Assembly: GCA_049680625.1 (NCBI GenBank) | Contig: JBAUID010000061.1 | Location: 1 to 24,031 of the forward strand | Direction of reading: 5' to 3' | Source of the DNA: JAUIAI01 sp049680625 | GTDB lineage: Bacteria; Pseudomonadota; Gammaproteobacteria; Burkholderiales; Burkholderiaceae_E | DNA: 24,031 nt | Shown: piece after piece, positions 7,869-15,264 of the stretch | How positions within the stretch are numbered: the stretch's first letter is position 1 | Layout: the number at the start of each line of letters is the position of its first letter | The notes under the pieces: generated by a model | Told to the model about the DNA's origin: nothing | The model's database searches: none | The model's input: the letters and a program-made list of their open reading frames with translations, nothing else | Position numbers and translations under genes: made by a program

Positions 7869-9065
7869 ATGAACGATACCGTGCAAAGCGCGGAGGCCGT
7901 AACTGATGCTGCCTCAGCTGTAATCCCCGGCGCTCCTGTGTCTAAACCCGGAGCGGGGTCTAACCACGCCCGTAAGCTGGCCGAGGCGCAGGAAAAGGCC
8001 CGACGGCAAACCGACGGCGCAGATTTTCCTGTGTTGCCCGATTGCTGCAATATCGGAACGGTTGTACGGGTGTTGTTAGTGGTGAATGTCGGCGCTGCGG
8101 CGATGCTACTCGTGTCTTCAGGAGGGCTGGTCAGCGCATTGAGTGGGTTCTTGCGCTCCGCGCTACTGGTTGAGCCGGCTGCAATTGGCAGCCTGATTAT
8201 TCTTTGTCCGTTGCGCAAACTGGTCAATGGCACGCCAAGACTCGCCCAATGGGTAACCGGGCTTGGGGTGCCGTTTGCGGTCACCCTGGTTGTCGCCCTG
8301 ATCGTTTCGTCTTTCCTGGTCCCCGACCTGAGCGGTACTGCATTAATCGGGTGGATGGTCTCGCGGGCGATAGTTGCTGCGGTAGTGGCCGCAGCCCTGA
8401 TCGAATGGCTCTACTTGCGCACCTTGTCGCTGCAGCCCTCGCAGGCTGAAGGCCGCTTGCAGGCATTGCAGGCGCGCATCCGGCCACACTTCTTATTTAA
8501 TAGTCTGAATACTGTTCTGGGATTGATGCGCTCGAACCCGCGCCAGGCGGAAACGACGCTTGAAAATCTCTCTGACCTGTTTCGGGTCTTCATGAAAGAC
8601 AGCCGGGAATTAGTGCCGCTTGATGAAGAGGTATTGCTGTGCAAAGAATATTTGTCAATTGAAAAGCTGCGGCTGGATACCCGCCTTGAGGTGGCCTGGC
8701 ATATCGAAGACATGCCTGGAGATGCGTTGTTGCCGTCCCTGTTGCTGCAGCCATTAATTGAAAACGCCGTGCACCACGGTATTGAGCCACGCTCAGAAAC
8801 CGGCTTGATTGATATAACGATTGCAAAACATGGTGAACGTATTCGGGCCGATATAGTGAATCCGATTGCAGAATCCGCACCCACCAAGAAGGGTAATCAA
8901 ATGGCGCTTTCGAATATTCGGGAACGCCTCAGCCTGACTTTTGATGTTGAAGGACATCTGGTCACGACCACCGAAGACGGTTTGTTCAGAGCAACCGTTA
9001 CTTTCCCCTATCGCAAAGAGAGAAGACGCAGAGATGTCAGACCCAACCTCGATACTAATCGTTGA
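7869..9065 (+). CDS. algZ: AlgZ/FimS-type membrane sensor histidine kinase (LytS-like)
   Basis: The sensor partner of the adjacent AlgR regulator. In Pseudomonas this pair controls alginate and type IV pili; the target here is unknown. After a polar N-terminus of about 60 residues come about four hydrophobic segments (64-84, 100-115, 131-152, 158-184), with no large periplasmic domain. The His_kinase domain starts at QARIRPHFLFNSLN (201-214), H207 being the phospho-acceptor. The N-box is IENAVHHG (297-304). The expected DxGxG nucleotide-binding box is absent; that region reads VNPIAESAPTKKGNQMALSN, as recalled for AlgZ/FimS proteins. The start is uncertain: AGAGG directly abuts the ATG at 7869, so the GTG at 7881 is an alternative. 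It overlaps algR by 32 bases, which suggests translational coupling. Confidence 0.88.
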   Translation: MNDTVQSAEAVTDAASAVIPGAPVSKPGAGSNHARKLAEAQEKARRQTDGADFPVLPDCCNIGTVVRVLLVVNVGAAAMLLVSSGGLVSALSGFLRSALLVEPAAIGSLIILCPLRKLVNGTPRLAQWVTGLGVPFAVTLVVALIVSSFLVPDLSGTALIGWMVSRAIVAAVVAAALIEWLYLRTLSLQPSQAEGRLQALQARIRPHFLFNSLNTVLGLMRSNPRQAETTLENLSDLFRVFMKDSRELVPLDEEVLLCKEYLSIEKLRLDTRLEVAWHIEDMPGDALLPSLLLQPLIENAVHHGIEPRSETGLIDITIAKHGERIRADIVNPIAESAPTKKGNQMALSNIRERLSLTFDVEGHLVTTTEDGLFRATVTFPYRKERRRRDVRPNLDTNR

Positions 9066-9834
9066 CGACGAGCCGGTAGCCCGGTCGCGACTGCGCGAAT
9101 TACTTGCTGACCTGTCCCCGGAGTTTCCGCACCGGATTATTGGTGAGGCGGCTAATGCGCCAGAGGCACTGTCCCAAATAGAAATGAGTGAGCCGCAAAT
9201 TGTGCTGCTCGATATTCAGATGCCAAATATGACGGGAATTGAACTTGCCCGCCATATATCGGTTCGCTCGCAGTCGGGCGAAAGCCCCAAGCCAATGCCG
9301 TTGATTATTTTTGTCACGGCCTTCGACGAGTTTGCTGTTGAAGCGTTTGAGGTTCGAGCCGTTGACTACTTGCTCAAACCGGTGCGCGCACAACGACTTC
9401 TGGAGGCCTTGCATAAGGCAATGGCTCGTGCCCCGTCTGAGCATGCCGACGCTATCGATCAGTTGGCCCGTGCCACTAGCACGCGTCGTCGTCATTTGTC
9501 GGTTCATGAGCGCGGGCGAGTTATCCTGGTGCCGCTGGAGCAAATTATTTATCTGAAGGCAGAGCTCAAGTACATTACGGTTCGCACGATGGAGCGTGAA
9601 TACCTGATCGAAGAATCGCTCACCTCGCTCGAAGACGAGTTTTCGGACCGTTTTGTTCGCATTCATCGCAACGCCCTGGTTGCCCGGCCAGCGATTGCAG
9701 GCTTTGAACGCGTGACCCCAACCGGCGAGAAAGAGTCGGGTGATCCGTATTGGCAGGTTGTGATGCGCGATATTGAAGAGCGTCTGCCTGTCAGTCGCCG
9801 TCAATGGTCTGCGGTTAAGAACCTGGTGAGTTAA
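9034..9834 (+). CDS. algR: AlgR-like response regulator, LytTR DNA-binding class
   Basis: A cytoplasmic two-component transcription regulator paired with the upstream kinase. The 266-residue product has a receiver domain at about 6-125 with acidic residues D11/D12, phospho-acceptor D60 in LLDIQMPNMTG, a switch threonine in VTAFDE (T95) and conserved K115 in YLLKPV. A LytTR DNA-binding domain follows from about 160 to 262 (RGRVILVPLEQIIYLKAELK, then FVRIHRNALV). I chose the ATG at 9034, inside the end of algZ, because the receiver fold begins immediately (SDPTSILIVDDEP); an upstream in-frame start would only add residues read from the algZ coding region. The algZ-algR-hemC order matches the Pseudomonas-type locus. 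A terminator follows about 40 bases later. Confidence 0.93.
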   Translation: MSDPTSILIVDDEPVARSRLRELLADLSPEFPHRIIGEAANAPEALSQIEMSEPQIVLLDIQMPNMTGIELARHISVRSQSGESPKPMPLIIFVTAFDEFAVEAFEVRAVDYLLKPVRAQRLLEALHKAMARAPSEHADAIDQLARATSTRRRHLSVHERGRVILVPLEQIIYLKAELKYITVRTMEREYLIEESLTSLEDEFSDRFVRIHRNALVARPAIAGFERVTPTGEKESGDPYWQVVMRDIEERLPVSRRQWSAVKNLVS

Positions 9835-9867
9835 ATCAGTTATTAGAATGCCTGGCTAACGACCCGT

Positions 9868-9898
9868 AAAAAGCACCGGCCTTGTCGGTGTTTTTTTT
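9868..9898 (+). terminator. Rho-independent terminator after algR
   Basis: CACCG (9874-9878) pairs with CGGTG (9886-9890) across a 7-base loop. The stem is preceded by an A-run and followed by eight T's (9891-9898); the A and T runs can extend the stem. This is the clearest terminator in the window. It separates the algZR transcript from hemC, so hemC likely has its own promoter or depends on read-through. The A-run makes weak leftward termination possible too. Confidence 0.85.
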
Positions 9899-9951
9899 AT
9901 GGTTGCGGGGATGGTAAGTTACGGGCCTCAATCAATCCGGAGAACTGGCTG

Positions 9952-10896
9952 GTGTCCGAATCCCCCCCGCGCGACCATATTGTCATTGCATCACGAGAAA
10001 GCCGGCTTGCGATGTGGCAGGCTGTACATGTTCGTGATCGGCTGGCTGTTATCTATCCGGAGGTTGAAGTCCGTATCCTGGGCCTGACAACCCGGGGTGA
10101 TCAAATACAAGACCGGGCCCTGAGTGAAATTGGCGGCAAGGGGTTGTTCATCAAAGAGCTCGAAGTAGCGATTGCTGACGGCCGTGCCGACCTGGCCGTG
10201 CATTCGCTCAAAGATGTGCCGATGCAATTACCCGACGGGTTCGAGCTGGGGTGCATCATGGCGCGTGAAGACCCGCGTGATGCTTTTGTGTCATTGAGAT
10301 ATGCAGATCTTGACGCCTTGCCCGCCGGGGCTCGACTGGGCACCTCGTCTTTGCGGCGTGCGGCCCAGATCCTTGCCCGCTACCCCGGCCTGGATGTTCA
10401 GCCTTTACGGGGCAATATCAATACCCGCATGGCCAAGCTCGATGCTGGCGATTACGATGCTATTGTGCTGGCCGCAGCCGGGCTCAAACGCCTCGATATG
10501 GCTGACCGTATCCGTTCTATTGTGCCGCCAGCGTTATGTGTTCCCGCAGCCGGACAGGGCGCGCTGGCCATTGAAATCCGCGCCGGCGACGACGAGCTGC
10601 GCAAGTGGCTGGCGCCACTGGACTGTGAGCAGACCCGGCTGGAAGTGACCGTTGAACGCCGCCTGTCGTGGCGCCTTGGCGGCAGCTGCAAAGTCCCCCT
10701 GGCCGCCTATTGCGTACCTGATAAATCGGGTGCCCTGCAGTTAACTGCGCGGGTTGCGGCTGCAGATGGCTCGCAAGTCCTGGAATCAATTCAAAGCCTG
10801 ACTGTGACTGCAGAAAGCCAGGCTGAACTCCTTGGTGATCGGGCGGCAGACGACTTGATCCTCCAGGGCGCGGAGCGATGGCTGCCTTTATCCTGA
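9952..10896 (+). CDS. hemC: Hydroxymethylbilane synthase (porphobilinogen deaminase)
   Basis: Cytoplasmic enzyme that joins four porphobilinogen molecules into hydroxymethylbilane for heme and other tetrapyrroles. The 314-residue product is full length. Landmarks: the N-terminal IASRESRLAMWQA; the catalytic aspartate D88 in AVHSLKDVPM; the LGTSSLRRAAQ and RGNINTRMAKLD segments that bind the growing chain; and C246 in GGSCKVPLA, the attachment cysteine for the dipyrromethane cofactor. The start is GTG with GGAG nine bases upstream, which also gives the usual N-terminus. It follows the algR terminator and overlaps hemD by 19 bases, so hemC and hemD are likely translated together. Confidence 0.97.
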   Translation: MSESPPRDHIVIASRESRLAMWQAVHVRDRLAVIYPEVEVRILGLTTRGDQIQDRALSEIGGKGLFIKELEVAIADGRADLAVHSLKDVPMQLPDGFELGCIMAREDPRDAFVSLRYADLDALPAGARLGTSSLRRAAQILARYPGLDVQPLRGNINTRMAKLDAGDYDAIVLAAAGLKRLDMADRIRSIVPPALCVPAAGQGALAIEIRAGDDELRKWLAPLDCEQTRLEVTVERRLSWRLGGSCKVPLAAYCVPDKSGALQLTARVAAADGSQVLESIQSLTVTAESQAELLGDRAADDLILQGAERWLPLS

Positions 10897-11657
10897 ACCA
10901 ACCGCAGCCGCGTGCCAGCCTGGCAGCGGATAAATTGCGCGCTGACGGCCACGGGGTTGTCGAGTTGGCATTTCACCGGCTGGAACCCATTGCCGACGAA
11001 CTGACCAGATTGTCGCAAATCGACATAACGGTTTATGACCGCATCGTATTTGCCAGCCCTTCGTCGGTCGCTTTCAGCGTGCCGGCGCTGGCCGGAAAAA
11101 TTGGCGATGATTTAGCCAGACCACGGGTTGCCGCGATTGGCCAGGGAACGGCGACCGTATTGCTCGAAACCGGCCTGATTGCTGACGACGCCAGCATTAT
11201 TCGTCCGCGTCGACCCCCGTTTGATTCGGCCGCCCTGGTTCAACTGCCGTTGATGCAACCCGGCGTGATTGAATCTTTACTGGTGATTCGCGGACAGCAG
11301 GGACGCACCGATTGGATTGAGTCTTATCAGCAGGCTGGCGTTCGGGTGACCTGTGTGCCAATTTATCGGTCGCAGCTAATCGCGCCATCATCCCAGGTGA
11401 CAGATACGCTGAGCAACTTGATATGCAACGGCGCAGCCGCAGTAATTGTCGTGGGTAGCGTGTCAGAATTTACTGCCTTGTTGCACTGGCTGACCGCAGC
11501 CAACGATAAACGGCTGTTGGGCTGGATGCAGAATCAGCTGACCGTTGTACCCCATGCCCGGATTGGAACCGCACTGACCAAAGCCGGCTGGACTGACATA
11601 CGGCCAACCATGGCGGGCCAGACCTTACTCAATGCCGCGTTAGAATTGGCATCCTGA
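10878..11657 (+). CDS. hemD: Uroporphyrinogen-III synthase
   Basis: Cytoplasmic enzyme that closes hydroxymethylbilane with inversion of ring D, giving uroporphyrinogen III. The family is poorly conserved, but the 259-residue length and landmarks fit: YDRIVFASPSSVAFSV in the first lobe, LLVIRGQQGRTDW and VPIYRS in the middle, and VVPHARIGTALTKAGW near the end. The start lies within the last codons of hemC (19-base overlap), with GGAG shortly before the ATG. The position between hemC and hemY supports the call. The next gene, hemY, begins 29 bases on; the hemX normally found there is missing, and HemD has no membrane tail that would indicate a HemD-HemX fusion. Confidence 0.92.
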   Translation: MAAFILNQPQPRASLAADKLRADGHGVVELAFHRLEPIADELTRLSQIDITVYDRIVFASPSSVAFSVPALAGKIGDDLARPRVAAIGQGTATVLLETGLIADDASIIRPRRPPFDSAALVQLPLMQPGVIESLLVIRGQQGRTDWIESYQQAGVRVTCVPIYRSQLIAPSSQVTDTLSNLICNGAAAVIVVGSVSEFTALLHWLTAANDKRLLGWMQNQLTVVPHARIGTALTKAGWTDIRPTMAGQTLLNAALELAS

Positions 11658-11686
11658 TTAGTATTCTGATTTACGGAACCCCCCTG

Positions 11687-12901
11687 ATGTCGATGTTGGT
11701 AAGAATTGCCATTGCGCTGGCACTGGCAATTGGTGTTGGCTTGTTAATGAACTACGAAGAAGGCATCGTTATTATTGAACTGCCGCCGTATTCATTTGAG
11801 TTTCTCGCCAAATGGGTGGCCCTGGCGGCCATCGTTAGTTTTGTTGCTGTATACCTGTTGGTGCGTCTGGTCACCGGCACTATGAAGTTGCCTGGGGCGC
11901 TGGCCCGATTTGGCCGGCATCGTCGTCACATCAAATCGTTGGAGGCGTTCAACCTTAGCGTTATGGCCTTAAACGAAGGGCGTCATGAGCAAGCCGAAGA
12001 GTTGGCGTCGCGTGCCCAGAAAGATCCTCAAATGTCTGGCCCTGCTGCGTTGGTAGCCGCCCGTGCCTGTCATGCCGTGGGGGCTATTGACCGGCGCAAT
12101 CGCTGGTTGTTGTCGGTAGAAAAAGATCTTTCGATGAATCAGGCGCGCAATATCTTTCTCACCGAAATTGCGCTTGATGAAGGTCGGCCGGCGGATGCGC
12201 TGGTGGCACTTGAAAAAGCCAAGGCCCTTGCGGCGGACTCGATGCAGACCCTGCGCCTGAGCTTGCGAGCCCAGGAGCAGCGCCGCGACTGGCAATCGGT
12301 ACTGAAAACCGCTGAGGCTTTGCAAAAAAAGGGCGGTATCAGTGAACCGGCGGCAACCGACACCCGGGCGCGCGCCTGGCGGTCGTTGTTTGCTGATGCG
12401 TCCGAGCTGGACCAGGTTAGGCAGTTGCACAAAGCGGTCAGCCGGGTGGACTTAAAAACTCCTGGGGTCAGCGAAGCGGCGGCGGAAGCTTATGCAGCGG
12501 TGGGTGACCATAGCAATGCCGGGAAACTGGTTGAATCGGTGATGGGGCAGCGCCTGTCAACATCTATGTTAGTGCTGTATACCCGCCTTGATGCGATTGC
12601 CGCGCGTGACCGCTTACGGGTTGCGGAAAGCTGGCTCAACCGATACAAAGACGACAAAGGTTCTGCAATGATTCAGGCCGCGCTTGGCCGACTGTGTATG
12701 CACGAAGGCCTGTGGGGCAAAGCCGAAGAGTTTCTTAAGCAGGCTAACGAAAAAGCGCCGTCTCCGTTTACCCGCCTGGCGCTGGCCGAGATGTACGACC
12801 ATATCGGGCGGGCTGACGAAGCATCCGGATTGTATAAATCCATTGCCCGTGGTCAGCCCCTTGCGCTGGGCGGGCCGGGCCGTGATGGTTATGACAAATA
12901 A
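11687..12901 (+). CDS. hemY: HemY: membrane-anchored TPR protein of the heme gene cluster
   Basis: An inner-membrane protein routinely encoded after hemD in proteobacteria and linked to heme synthesis; its biochemical role is unclear. It is not the protoporphyrinogen oxidase that shares the name. The 404-residue product has two N-terminal hydrophobic segments (about 4-20 and 38-62), then a helical domain with TPR-like pairs (EAFNLSVMALNEGRHEQAEE, ALGRLCMHEGLWGKAEEFL, LALAEMYDHIGRADEASGLY). The HemY_N pattern with a short acidic loop (NYEEGIVIIELPPY) is present. Start alternatives are ATG 11687 and ATG 11693; neither has a strong ribosome-binding site. The gene ends one base from the stop of the convergent alkyltransferase gene, with no terminator visible. 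Confidence 0.9.
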   Translation: MSMLVRIAIALALAIGVGLLMNYEEGIVIIELPPYSFEFLAKWVALAAIVSFVAVYLLVRLVTGTMKLPGALARFGRHRRHIKSLEAFNLSVMALNEGRHEQAEELASRAQKDPQMSGPAALVAARACHAVGAIDRRNRWLLSVEKDLSMNQARNIFLTEIALDEGRPADALVALEKAKALAADSMQTLRLSLRAQEQRRDWQSVLKTAEALQKKGGISEPAATDTRARAWRSLFADASELDQVRQLHKAVSRVDLKTPGVSEAAAEAYAAVGDHSNAGKLVESVMGQRLSTSMLVLYTRLDAIAARDRLRVAESWLNRYKDDKGSAMIQAALGRLCMHEGLWGKAEEFLKQANEKAPSPFTRLALAEMYDHIGRADEASGLYKSIARGQPLALGGPGRDGYDK

Positions 12902-12902
12902 G

Positions 12903-13385
12903 TCATAACAAATAAGGCCAGGCGTTTTCATGCCGGAGTAAGGCAATTTTCACTTCGATCCCGCCGGGTGCTGAAAATCCGCCCGCCCCATTGGTGCCCA
13001 GAACACGGTGGCAGGGAATGATGATGGCAATCGGGTTTGATCCGCAGGCGTTCCCAACCGCTTGCGCGGCGTTTCCCAGCTGCGCGGCCATTTCGCCATA
13101 GGTGAGTGTCTGGCCGGTCGGAATATCCTGAAGTGCCTGATAAACCTGCTGTTGAAACCGGGTGCCCCGCGGCGAGAGTGGCAGGTCAAAACGGTTTAAG
13201 CGCTTGTCGAAATAAGCCGTCATTTGAGAGGCGGCTTCGCGCAATACCGCGGCCGTGTCGGCATTGCCATCCGGTGCGACCAGACGGGCAGCCGGTTCCC
13301 GCCATTGCAAGCCCACAACAGCACCCTGGTGGGCAATGACAGCAACATCGCCAAACACTTCGGATCGAACCCCGACTGCCTGCAT
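12903..13385 (-). CDS. ogt: Methylated-DNA--protein-cysteine methyltransferase (Ogt/MGMT family)
   Basis: A suicidal DNA repair protein that moves the alkyl group from O6-alkylguanine to its own cysteine. The 160-residue product has the acceptor motif IIPCHRV, with the nucleophile at C125, and downstream GGFSAPGG, both standard. The helix-turn-helix reads TYGEMAAQLGNAAQAVGNACGSNP. The arginine finger that usually precedes AVG is Q108 here, and the loop before it is about two residues shorter than in E. coli Ogt. It therefore resembles an active alkyltransferase except for that residue, and is not an alkyltransferase-like protein, which would lack the cysteine. The ATG lies two bases after the stop codon of the upstream enolase-superfamily gene, so the two are co-transcribed. 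Its 3' end is one base from hemY. Confidence 0.92.
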   Translation of the reverse strand: MQAVGVRSEVFGDVAVIAHQGAVVGLQWREPAARLVAPDGNADTAAVLREAASQMTAYFDKRLNRFDLPLSPRGTRFQQQVYQALQDIPTGQTLTYGEMAAQLGNAAQAVGNACGSNPIAIIIPCHRVLGTNGAGGFSAPGGIEVKIALLRHENAWPYLL

Positions 13386-13387
13386 GA

Positions 13388-14479
13388 TCAGACCCGGTAG
13401 CGTTCGATCATGGCCGGGTCGGGTTCAAAGCCGATCCCAACTTTGTCCGGAACAACAACGCGGCCGTTTGCCGGCAGCGAAATACTTGGGTCGAGGTAGT
13501 TTTCCGGCTCAAGAAAGAAGTGTTCGAACATTTCGCATTCCATGCGGGCAGCCATTAACTGGGCCGTGGCCTGGTAACCCGGCCCAAAATACGGAGAATG
13601 TGGCATTACCCGGGTGCCGGCATCCCTGGCCAGGTCGCAGATCTTCACAAATTCGGTGATGCCACCAACCTTGGTCACGCTGGGCTGTACAAAGTCGATA
13701 ACCGGGACGGTGCGCGCAAACTCAACACTGGTGCAGGCGTTCTCACCACTGGCGATTGAAATACCGTACTGCTGTTGCAGTTGGCCAAGGGCGTGTTCGT
13801 TGTCCGGTGGAAAGATTGGCTCCTCTACCCAGTAAAGTTCCAACTCTTTCATAATCGGCATCAGTTGTTCTGCTTGCGCCTGACTCCAGTTGCAGTTGAC
13901 GTCGGTGACCAGGCGAACAGGTTTTGGTGCCGCGTGACGACCTGCCCGGATTGCGGCTTCAGTGATTTCGTGTAATTTGATGGTGTCGTAGCCCAGAGCA
14001 ACAGCCTTGCTGGTGAATTTTTTGACCAGTGCCGGGTCGCCATACCGGACAAGGCTTGCGTAGGCGGGCAGATTGCTTCGCTTTTGCCCGCCGAGCATTG
14101 TCGCCAGTGATTGCTGATTTTGTTTTGCGGCAATATCCCAAAGTGCGATGTCAACCGCTGAAATGGCAAACTGACTGATGCCGTAGCGCCCCTGCAAATG
14201 CAGTCGTTGTTGAATCTCCCGGTTAAATTGTTCGGGTGACTCGATATCCTTGTTTAAGACATGAGGTAGTACCATTTCGTGCAGTGCACTAATCATGGTT
14301 TTCTGGCAAAAGTATGAGAAGCCGTCACCCCAGCCCACTGTACCGTCGCTGGCTTCAAGCCGTAGCAAGGTAATTTCCAGGTGAGTCCACGGGCTGGGCA
14401 TTAGGCCCGTACCGTCACTGCCGTCGGTAAACGGTATGCGCAGCGCAATAACGTCGGCATTCTGAATGTGAATTGGCAT
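13388..14479 (-). CDS. Mandelate racemase / muconate lactonizing enzyme family protein (enolase superfamily)
   Basis: A cytoplasmic metal-dependent enzyme that abstracts a proton next to a carboxylate; probably a sugar-acid dehydratase or racemase. The 363 residues contain the capping domain and the (beta/alpha) barrel. Metal ligands are visible as D193 (DVN), E219 (WVEEP) and E246 (SGENA). On the first base strand the motif is K168-L-H170 (KxH). On the other side is H294 in VMPHSPYFGPG, but the aspartate of the usual His-Asp dyad appears to be S267 in QPSVTKVGG, with K270 kept. This pattern does not match a subgroup I can name, so the substrate is not predicted. GGAGA lies about 10 bases before the ATG. 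The gene is followed immediately by ogt and is divergent from the allA-like gene. Confidence 0.88.
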   Translation of the reverse strand: MPIHIQNADVIALRIPFTDGSDGTGLMPSPWTHLEITLLRLEASDGTVGWGDGFSYFCQKTMISALHEMVLPHVLNKDIESPEQFNREIQQRLHLQGRYGISQFAISAVDIALWDIAAKQNQQSLATMLGGQKRSNLPAYASLVRYGDPALVKKFTSKAVALGYDTIKLHEITEAAIRAGRHAAPKPVRLVTDVNCNWSQAQAEQLMPIMKELELYWVEEPIFPPDNEHALGQLQQQYGISIASGENACTSVEFARTVPVIDFVQPSVTKVGGITEFVKICDLARDAGTRVMPHSPYFGPGYQATAQLMAARMECEMFEHFFLEPENYLDPSISLPANGRVVVPDKVGIGFEPDPAMIERYRV

Positions 14480-14637
14480 GAATTAAGATCTCCGGCTCAG
14501 GTTGGGTGCGAGATGGCAGTACAAAAATATCGTACTCTAATTGCTATTTGCCTCCCTGCCTTTTAGAAACCAAGACAAGAAGTCAGCAGCAGTATCAAAG
14601 AAACTTTCAATCCACACGAAATGGTCAGCCCACACTA

Positions 14638-15147
14638 ATGAGCAGTCACACCCAGCCGCAGTTGACAACCCCAGTAGCACTGACCGAGGAGGCTTTTGCA
14701 CACTTTGGCCAGGTGATTGATATCCGCAACCTGGTGCCGCAGGTAATAAACGACGGGTCTGCGCAACGGTTTGATACCGCCGTCAGTGTCGACCCTGGCG
14801 GTGGTTCAGCAGCGATCAGCGTTTTTGTTGGTCAGCCGCATCATTACCCGGTACGAGTCGCCACTATGGAGCGCCATCCTCTGGGCTCGCAAACATTTAT
14901 GCCGCTTGACCGGCGTCCGTACCTGGTTGTTGTTGCGACTAATGGCCCGGAGGGCCTGCCAATGGCACCCAGGGTGTTTATTGCCTCGGGCGAACAAGGG
15001 GTCAGTTATCCGGCGGGTCTCTGGCACCATCCGCTGCTTGCCCTGGAAGAAGTTTCCCGATTTTTGGTAATTGATCGTCAGGGGCCGGGCAATAACCTGG
15101 AGTTGGCTGACTATCCGGATGCCTGGGAGATCGTTGGTCCGGATTAG
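14638..15147 (+). CDS. Ureidoglycolate lyase family protein (AllA-like)
   Basis: A small cupin-fold enzyme family that converts ureidoglycolate to glyoxylate and urea in purine/allantoin breakdown. The 169-residue product shows the family landmarks METH-type MERHPLGSQTFMPL (77-90), YLVVVA (95-100), GLWHHPL (127-133) and FLVIDRQGPGNN (142-153). I chose ATG 14638 because the conserved domain starts about 15 residues later; an in-frame start further upstream adds only low-complexity residues and has no better ribosome-binding site. No other allantoin or ureide gene is in the window, so the true substrate may differ; homologues beside enolase-superfamily genes could act on other carbamoyl or acyl compounds. 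The stop codon lies in an 11-bp triplicate repeat. Confidence 0.82.
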   Translation: MSSHTQPQLTTPVALTEEAFAHFGQVIDIRNLVPQVINDGSAQRFDTAVSVDPGGGSAAISVFVGQPHHYPVRVATMERHPLGSQTFMPLDRRPYLVVVATNGPEGLPMAPRVFIASGEQGVSYPAGLWHHPLLALEEVSRFLVIDRQGPGNNLELADYPDAWEIVGPD

Positions 15148-15171
15148 GCCCGGATTAGGCCCGGATTAGGC
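15139..15171. repeat. Three tandem copies of an 11-bp unit at the end of the allA-like gene
   Basis: CCGGATTAGGC occurs three times head to tail without mismatch. The first copy contains the TAG stop codon of the gene. The second and third copies lie downstream and also contain TAG, in other frames because 11 is not a multiple of three. This looks like recent replication slippage. Confidence 0.95.
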
Positions 15172-15178
15172 ATATTGC

Positions 15179-15218
15179 CCGAGGCCGGAGCGTCCCGTAG
15201 AAACAATTGTGGCCTCGG
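15179..15218 (+). terminator. Possible weak transcription terminator downstream of the allA-like gene
   Basis: CCGAGGCC and GGCCTCGG form a perfect 8-bp inverted repeat separated by 24 bases, followed only by TTT. The long loop and short T-run make it a poor intrinsic terminator. It could equally be a protein-binding palindrome upstream of the next gene. It sits in the 117-base gap before the 95-residue gene. Confidence 0.3.
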
Positions 15219-15264
15219 TTTACACTTGACGTCGGTTGACAGCTGCAGACATACGGACTGAACA

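Noticed and set aside
8941..9033. An upstream start for algR giving 31 more residues
   Set aside because: The added stretch is the other-frame reading of the algZ end; the receiver domain begins right after ATG 9034.
9100..9804. A 234-codon open frame on the minus strand opposite algR
   Set aside because: It lies wholly inside algR, has no recognisable domain and reads as the complement of the response regulator.
11687..12901. HemY as protoporphyrinogen oxidase
   Set aside because: It has membrane helices and TPR-like repeats and no FAD-binding motif; it is the proteobacterial HemY of unclear function.
14506..14637. An upstream extension of the allA-like gene (44 extra residues)
   Set aside because: The added residues are polar and unlike the family, and the conserved domain begins just after the ATG at 14638.
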